The notes under the pieces were generated by a model, which did not search any database, had not been told where the DNA came from, and worked only from the letters and a program-made list of their open reading frames with translations. A stretch of DNA of 64,000 bases, taken from Porites lobata (Eukaryota > Cnidaria > Anthozoa > Scleractinia > Poritidae). The stretch is taken from NCBI GenBank assembly GCA_942486035.1, contig CALNXK010000168.1, positions 1 through 64,000 of the forward strand, in the 5' to 3' direction. This document shows positions 57,930-64,000 of this stretch, in pieces. The translations under genes and the position numbers were made by a program. Positions within the stretch are counted from its first letter, which is position 1, and the number at the start of each line of letters is the position of its first letter.

Positions 57930-60900
57930 ATGGCGGGGAATCGAATACATTTAAAACTAGATCAAAGTGCTGCAGCTTCTATTGATCAGTATCTGGAATA
58001 TCGAAGGTTTGTGGTTGGTATTTATTGATATTTATTGATTGTATGGTTCAGTGTTGCTCTATCCAGTGTCTCACTTTATTAGGGTCTAAACTCTGTAATT
58101 TTATGAGAGTCTTAACATCAGAAAGCTCAGAAAAATTTCCGAGCTCCAGATGAGATTCGAATTTACGATCCTCGGAATTATAGATCGGAGGTCTAACCGC
58201 TGAACTTCTGGGAGACTCATGGCCAGTAAGAAGGAAAGGCTTTTGTGGACTGTCGTATACGTACAGAGTTGGGCAATGCAGTACTCAACAATACTGAATT
58301 GAGAAAAATTATACAGATCTCGAAGGGTGTTATCTTCCTGTGGCCGATAACGTCCTCCTTAATCTGCATGCTTGTCATTCTTTAGACCATACTTATCCTC
58401 GTTTAACGATTGTCAAAAATTCATGAGTTTCGGTTTTTCTTCTTATAGGATTGTTGGCGATGATGATGGTGGTAAGTTATTCACTCCTGAAGAGTATGAA
58501 GAATACAAGAAAAAGGTTCTACCCATGAGAAAGAAAAATCGACTTTTTGTAAGTTGGACAGCACCCAGTGGTATGGACTGCAAGATGATTGGACCAGAGA
58601 CAATGTGTTTCTGTAATCACAGGTTAAAAGTTAAAAAGTCTTTTTTGGGGGGGGGGGCTATAAAAAGTTCAGAAGTATTTGAATAAGCTTTAATTTATTT
58701 ATACATACAGTGTATAGGTAGTCTTTAAAAAGTTTAAACTTGGGGTCGGGTAATTTATTAAAGGAGAAATCCATCTGCTTAACTTATATCGAGGCTGTGC
58801 TCTTGCAGTGCCCAACAGCCCCAGGTGCCTAAATCTTACTCCTGGGCAGTGACCACTAAATCTTAGCGTTTTCATAGAAATGCTATACTGGGCACCCTGT
58901 ATTTCAAAGGCTCAGAGCATTGGGTCCCTTTCAATTTTTCCTAGATTACAGCCTTGTACATGTATCTGATTGATGTTCTTTATATACCCAACTCTTAGGT
59001 ACAAACAACATAAGACAGATTATGAGACACTGCCACAAACCCGACCTGTCCCAGTACCGTGTAGAGCAAGTGGCTGCAAATGCAAGAGTTACTATTATGT
59101 GCCTAAGAATGGCACACAGCCAATCAGATGTCAGTGTAAACACTTTGCAGATGAGCATTTAGAAGTGGTACCTTACAAGTGCACTAAGGGTTGCGCATGT
59201 AAGGCGTTTAGAAGTTCCTACACTTGTGGCTGTGGAGAACCAACGTATGCTCACAAGGTACATGTGCTCAAGGGTTGGTGGGAGGATGGGTGATAGCTTA
59301 ATACAATGCAGGGCTATCATTAGGCTGATTTAGTAACAGGACAGGAACGTCAGTTGACAATGGTGCACGCAAATCAAACAACTGGCTTGACCAATGGCAG
59401 AGCGGCAAATTAGGCACCAGAAGTGGTGTTTAGTCCTTTCCGCGCGTTTTCCCATCGCCAACTGATGTTCCCGCCCTTTTGCTAAATCAGCCTATTGAGG
59501 GCCAGGGACCTTGGGCTTGGGGACTTACCCCAGCTACTGATACCAGCCACTTTCGTAGAAAGATTAATATGGAGTCCTTGGAGCGTAACGGTGCCTATAT
59601 CTCCCCACCAATTACTGTAGCACTGACAGGATGATTTTTAGTACATTTTTGTAAGGGGACATTTTTCATCGTGGTCTTTTTGGATATATGAAGCTGGCCC
59701 ATAATTTCAAAAATGTAAGTTTTGTGATGTCATCCTTTTCTTCTCTCTTCACTCATGTCCTTAGTTATTATCAATGTATTAGCCTGGTCCTGTTAACACC
59801 GTCCTCACAGTCTGAACGCCTGGATAGGCTATCAAGTTATAAAATTGACATATAATTATATACAATTTTTCTCTTTGTCATTTATGAGGTTGCTTTCTTA
59901 CAATTGTAAATCGTTTTTCCCAAAGACAGTTGTAGAGACAAAAGAGGAACGCTTGGCCCGTGGACACCCAGTAGGTCAAGATGTTCCCTATGCAGCTATG
60001 GGTGGGATAACAGGATTCAGCTCACTGATGGATGGCTACATGCGCTTGGATGACAGTGGCATTGGTCCTCCACCAATGCACATGTTAGAGCAACCCATTG
60101 GTATGTGCATGGTGTTTCACGCAATGATAGGTTCACCATTATGATAATGTAATCAGTAACTATTAAGACAAAATCCATATGGAAATTGAGTAATTTTAAT
60201 TTTCAGTGGACAAATACTTTGTACCAGAATAATGTTTCAAGCATGTTGCATTCTTTTTTACACTTTTCAAGGACTATAAATGTAATAAGTTGTATGAAAT
60301 AACTCAGAAGAAAAGGTTCTTATTGGAGCCCGAAATTTCAAAAGCCTCAAATTTCACAAAATGAAATCTTACGCATGACAATTATTTTTACCTGTCCTGT
60401 ACTTTTTTAATTCCTGTGAAATGTGACATTTATTTTCTTGGACTCCAGTAAGAAATTATCTTTAAAGGTACAAGGTTTTTCTCCGCTGAAAATTAAAATT
60501 ACTCAATTTCCTAATGGATTCTGTCTTAAGGTCTCCTCATTTTCATACTACTGTAGCTTTAATTTGTGACTAACTCTGTTAATCATTTTGCCTAGGACCT
60601 GATGATCATCCATTTCTGAGAGCCCATGCAGGTGTTGCAGCAATGTCTTTAGAGGATGGGATGGGTGGCACAGCTGGGCAACTGGCACGTAGAACCACAG
60701 AAGAAGAAGACATGGCTTATTTCGAAAGGCGTTACCAAGCAAGGGTCAGTGTTATAATGTGATTTTCGTGGACCTGTGCCCACTGTTTAAACTAATATTT
60801 GCTTCCTGGATGGTTTAATGGTAATTCCCCACCCCCTCCTTCTCTGCCTGACTTTTTTCTTTAACCATGAGGATTGTTGGTTTCACAGCTTAAGGCAGAA

Positions 60901-61080
60901 AAAGAGCAAGCCAGACTTCAAAAATCAGCTCAAGCAAAGAGGCTCCCAGAGGCAACCACTGGACGACAGAGCACAGGAAGTCCTTCACGGAGGACTGGGC
61001 CAAGTAAAGCATCCTCAGCAACCAAGCCTGCTGGTTTGCCGAGGAGCACTGGTACCCATACTGCAAGACAGAAGAGGTGA
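57930..61080 (+). CDS. FAM221A: FAM221A orthologue, complete
   Basis: Six exons: 57930-58006, 58449-58622, 58999-59257, 59926-60100, 60596-60744 and 60889-61080 (TGA). Phases agree, 341 residues; the human protein is a little shorter (about 300). Hallmarks in order: QYLEYRRIVGDDDGGKLFTP, FVSWTAPSGMDCKMIGPET, a Cys/His-rich centre (CKCKSYYYVP, RCQCKHFADEH, CTKGCACKAF, CGCGEPTYAH), then VGQDVPYAAMGGITGFSSL, DGYMRLDDSGIG, and EEDMAYFERRYQ before a basic Ala/Lys/Arg tail. The Cys/His centre probably binds zinc. The molecular role of the family is not settled. For exon 4 the acceptor at 59924-59925 (AAAG) is used, not the nearby ACAG at 59928-59929, because only the former keeps the frame and gives TVVETK. 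Confidence 0.95.
58080..58225 (-). mobile_element. tRNA-derived SINE-like sequence
   Basis: On the minus strand TTCAGCGGTTAGACC (58205-58191) resembles a tRNA A-box and AAATTCGAATC (58163-58153) a B-box, 28 bases apart, an internal RNA polymerase III promoter layout. No full cloverleaf is kept. In the first FAM221A intron. Confidence 0.45.
58285..58385. repeat. Diverged relative of the 13170-13278 palindrome
   Basis: Shares CAGATCTCGAAGGGTGTTATC-like and GATAACGTCCTCC words with 13170-13278. It ends shortly before FAM221A exon 2. Confidence 0.5.
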
Positions 61081-63211
61081 CACAAATGCACAAAAGAAAC
61101 AAACAAGTGGAGCTGGGCCATATTAGTGTGTTAACATAAAGAAATGAAAAAAAAAAAAGAAAGAAAGAAAGAAAAAGAAAAAAACACCACCACCAACAAA
61201 ACAAACAAAAACATGATAATTACGACAATCTGAATAACTTCAAAGAATTTTATGCAAGCCACATTTTGGCATTGGCATAGGTTTTTTAAATACGTTCCCT
61301 GTCGTTTAAACGATGATGATCTACTTAGAAAAACCTTATGTTAAAACAAAGCCACCATGGGCTCAACTATTTCAGACAATAGGGTAGTTTTGGGGTTCAC
61401 AAGTTCTCACGTTACAAGATAAATGATCTGGAGTTTCATTTTTTCTGCCCAGTGTTTAGGAAACAGGAATTTTGCATGCATGCGTGAAATACTGAAGAGG
61501 CAGCCAAATCTGAGAAACCGCGCGTAAAGTTACAGTCCTTTTAAAAGCCGTTATGCTTTGAATTTTCAAAAATATTCCACACCAGACTGCAAGAAGGTTT
61601 CCTTCCTTTTAAAACTGCCAAGAAATGTGAGTCTCATGTTAAAGGCTGCTATGGGGTTTTTACAGTTTTTTGAAAGTTTTCATGGAAAAATTTATAAAAA
61701 ATATTCTATAGGAAATGAAGAATGGACTGAGTTTGAGACAGAAACAATTACAAGTGATTAGGTAGAACATAATCACTTGAGCATTTCTAAGCTCAGTACT
61801 GTTGCAGTGTTATTTGATGTCAGTAGTGATATGCCATCACTCCATATAAATATATAGGAATTTTTACTAATGTACAGTGTTATAGGATAATGTACACATT
61901 TGCTAAAATTATTACAGAAAAAAAGACATTGAATTAACCACTGTATTCCTCGAAACGATTAAGGTCGATTTTAGAGTTATACTATTGAGAAGAATTGAGT
62001 ATCTATAGGATAATTGTTCGACGAAAAACTATCATACTTACCTTTTCCTCCTTTGTACTGTTTTACGAAAGGAAAACTGTCCTCTATTTATTTCTCTATG
62101 GCACTTCAACAGCCCATATTGACGCATGCGCATACAAAATGCCCTCCTGTTGTTATAGGATAATGTACACATTTGAAAAAAAGACATCTTTTGTATAACT
62201 TATTTATTCAATTTTAACTCGCTTATTTAAAACAGTGGGAATTAAAATGGAGACAACAACAAACCTACATGGATGAAAGTAACTGTATTCGTAAACTTTA
62301 GGTTTTCTACATTTTTTACACACTGGACCGGAGATAACTTATTTCAAGAAAAAAATTGAAATAAAACTATATTTTGAGGATTTTGAGGATTCTGACGTTA
62401 ACATGACGGCAAAAGGAAGTAAAATCAGCTCTGAAATGTTAGGAAGAAGTAACTGATTTCTTTGGAAAGTGTCAGATGCTTCACTTGATTAGGACCAGGA
62501 GGACGATGTGTTATTCTGGACACTTGAATTCCCGGGAACCGGCAAATTCGTTCTGTTTGGGTAAATTCTATTTTCTATAAGCTGGAAAGGCGTTGCTGGG
62601 CTTTTTTTTTTGCATTGTAGTATCGCTAGGGTGTTAAATAATGATAAATGGGTATATACAATAAATGTCACTGTAAGTCATATGATTTTTTGGTTCGCAC
62701 GATAATGGATAAACAAAAGCAAACGAGAAAACGGCGAAAAATAACAGTCTCGTTTTAAGAAAATTTCGTTATTTGGAAATTTTGTCTCTGATACACGGAT
62801 TCCATGGAAATAACTTAGCCTTTCTTTAGAATGTGTTGGAAGCACGTTTAAACTTTAATCTACCGGAACTATTTTGGAGAAGACATTGCCTTCAAAAACC
62901 GTTCTGTTCTCTGGACTTGCTGCCGTAAGCCTACAATATGAGGTGGCCCGGGGACGAGGAGGGCACCAGAAAGGTTCTATCCCGGATGTACATTAAGACA
63001 GCATGTTGGTTCTACAGCCATGGATGCCAGGCTGGGTCCATACGACACAGATTATCAGGGCTTGTGGCCGCAGCTATCAGGGTCGTGACCTTTGTTTCAC
63101 CGCCTTCATATTGCGCAAGATCTGGGAAAAGAATTTGAAACATCTCAGTACGTAGTAAGCTGAAATGAGGAGTGCTTAGCCTGCGCCTTTCGCGAGGGTC
63201 ACCATTAAAGG
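61081..63211. other. Gap after FAM221A, no gene recognised
   Basis: Begins with an A-rich AAAG microsatellite (61143-61205). The rest is AT-rich. A 23-codon frame from ATG 63020 follows an acceptor-like CTACAG but joins no downstream exon in frame. Confidence 0.45.
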
Positions 63212-63628
63212 CTGGTCATCACAAACGATGGAGGGAGTCGGAGTCGTAATCAGAAGCGTAGAACTGTACGATCTAGTAAAAACAGCGTTCAGATTCTTCT
63301 GATTCCGCTTACGACTCCGTCGTTTACGATCAAGTAAAAACTGGGTCGTCGGAGACGTAAGTAGAAGCGGAAGAACTAAACCAGTCACAAAGCGTGGGAA
63401 CGTGCACCGTGATTAGTTTATCCTTCCGCCACTGCTTCCGAATTCGACAATCTGGTTTTCACTACATCGTAAGCAACGGAGTCGTAAGCGGAGTCGGACG
63501 AAAATGTAAACGTTCTGATTCTTCTAACTCCGATTCCGTCTCGCTTATGAATTCGCTTACGACTTCGATTTTTGATTTTCACTGGGTCATAAGCGCTCTT
63601 ACGACTCCGCTTTCGAGCCTTAAGACTT
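63212..63628. repeat. Dispersed repeat built on GAGTCGTAAGCGGAGTCG words
   Basis: Many sense and antisense copies of short words such as GATTCCGCTTACGACTCCG fill the segment, so it can fold extensively. ORFs over it follow the word repeat and are not called. Confidence 0.65.
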
Positions 63629-63772
63629 GATTAAACCAGAAACCGCGCATGAAAGCCTCTGTCACCCAGGGTATGCGGACGTCTCCTTAGGTTTTTCTTT
63701 GGTTCATGCGGAAAGAAGACACGTCTGCACGCATACACGAAATACGTACAAAAGGCGATTCGTAAACTTAAG

Positions 63773-63993
63773 GTCTCTACACCAAGGAACAACAATTACT
63801 TATGGTAACACCAATTAGGAATGGAGGTGGTAAGATTCCAGGAGCATGGATGTCCAAGAACAGACAGCGTAGCAGGTCGATAACAGCGGCGAACCGCCGA
63901 GGACACACAAGACCCGTTTCAATATCTGGAGATTTTTACTTCGCTCCTAGACTTGAGGGAATGAAACCAAAGAAAATTATTACTCATCTCTGA
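63773..63993 (+). CDS. Possible terminal exon of an unidentified gene
   Basis: An open frame runs from 63772 to TGA 63991-63993, with AG at 63771-63772 as a possible acceptor (another at 63785-63786). The peptide is basic (KNRQRSRSITAANRRGHTRP) and ends SISGDFYFAPRLEGMKPKKI. It could equally be a short chance ORF starting at ATG 63802. No upstream exon was matched. Low certainty. Confidence 0.3.
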
Positions 63994-64000
63994 TTTCTTT

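Noticed and set aside
63020..63081. Short frame after CTACAG, possible 5' exon joining 63773
   Set aside because: The donor is weak and the phases do not match either acceptor at 63773 or 63787.
1..64000. CRISPR arrays, operons or other bacterial features
   Set aside because: Repeats are transposon-like or long tandem units without unique spacers; the genes are intron-bearing and animal in kind.

Overview
This is nuclear DNA from an animal, most likely an anthozoan cnidarian such as a reef coral. The genes are split by short phase-consistent introns with GT-AG junctions, the DNA is AT-rich, three genes have clear animal orthologues, and the introns and gaps are packed with short inverted-repeat elements. 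The taxon is an inference from gene structure and repeat style; no sequence search was possible.

Layout. (1) 1-8744, plus strand: the 3' half of WDR37, a WD40 propeller gene, in seven exons (the first one cut by the window edge). Its introns hold many palindromic elements. (2) 10.2-12.7 kb and 17.5-19.7 kb, plus strand: a direct duplication of an unrecognised single-exon gene (407 and 263 residues). Each copy is preceded by a tandem array of about 137-bp units rich in homeodomain-type sites, a shared CCAAT-box segment, and a related 3' flank. This is the most novel item in the window. A foldback element with a 10-bp target duplication lies between the copies, and a 162-bp Harbinger-like element has landed inside the second array. 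(3) 33616-21916, minus strand: a five-exon gene for a short secreted collagen of 301 residues (signal peptide, short Cys-bearing segment, about 29 Gly-X-Y triplets, then a C-terminal domain of about 130 residues that I do not recognise). A decayed non-LTR retrotransposon sits in its large intron. (4) 33.6-46.1 kb: no gene recognised; it holds dispersed elements and a dead Penelope-like retroelement. (5) 57649-46144, minus strand: a complete ZSWIM2 gene, 11 exons, 651 residues (SWIM, RING, ZZ, RING). (6) 57930-61080, plus strand: a complete FAM221A gene, 6 exons, 341 residues. (7) 61.1-64.0 kb: a repeat cluster and one possible terminal exon of another gene.

How it fits together. ZSWIM2 and FAM221A are head to head, 280 bp between start codons, and the shared promoter region holds a near-perfect RFX X-box, which suggests joint control in ciliated or sperm-forming cells. 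The duplicated unknown gene and its arrays look like one co-duplicated regulatory and coding module.
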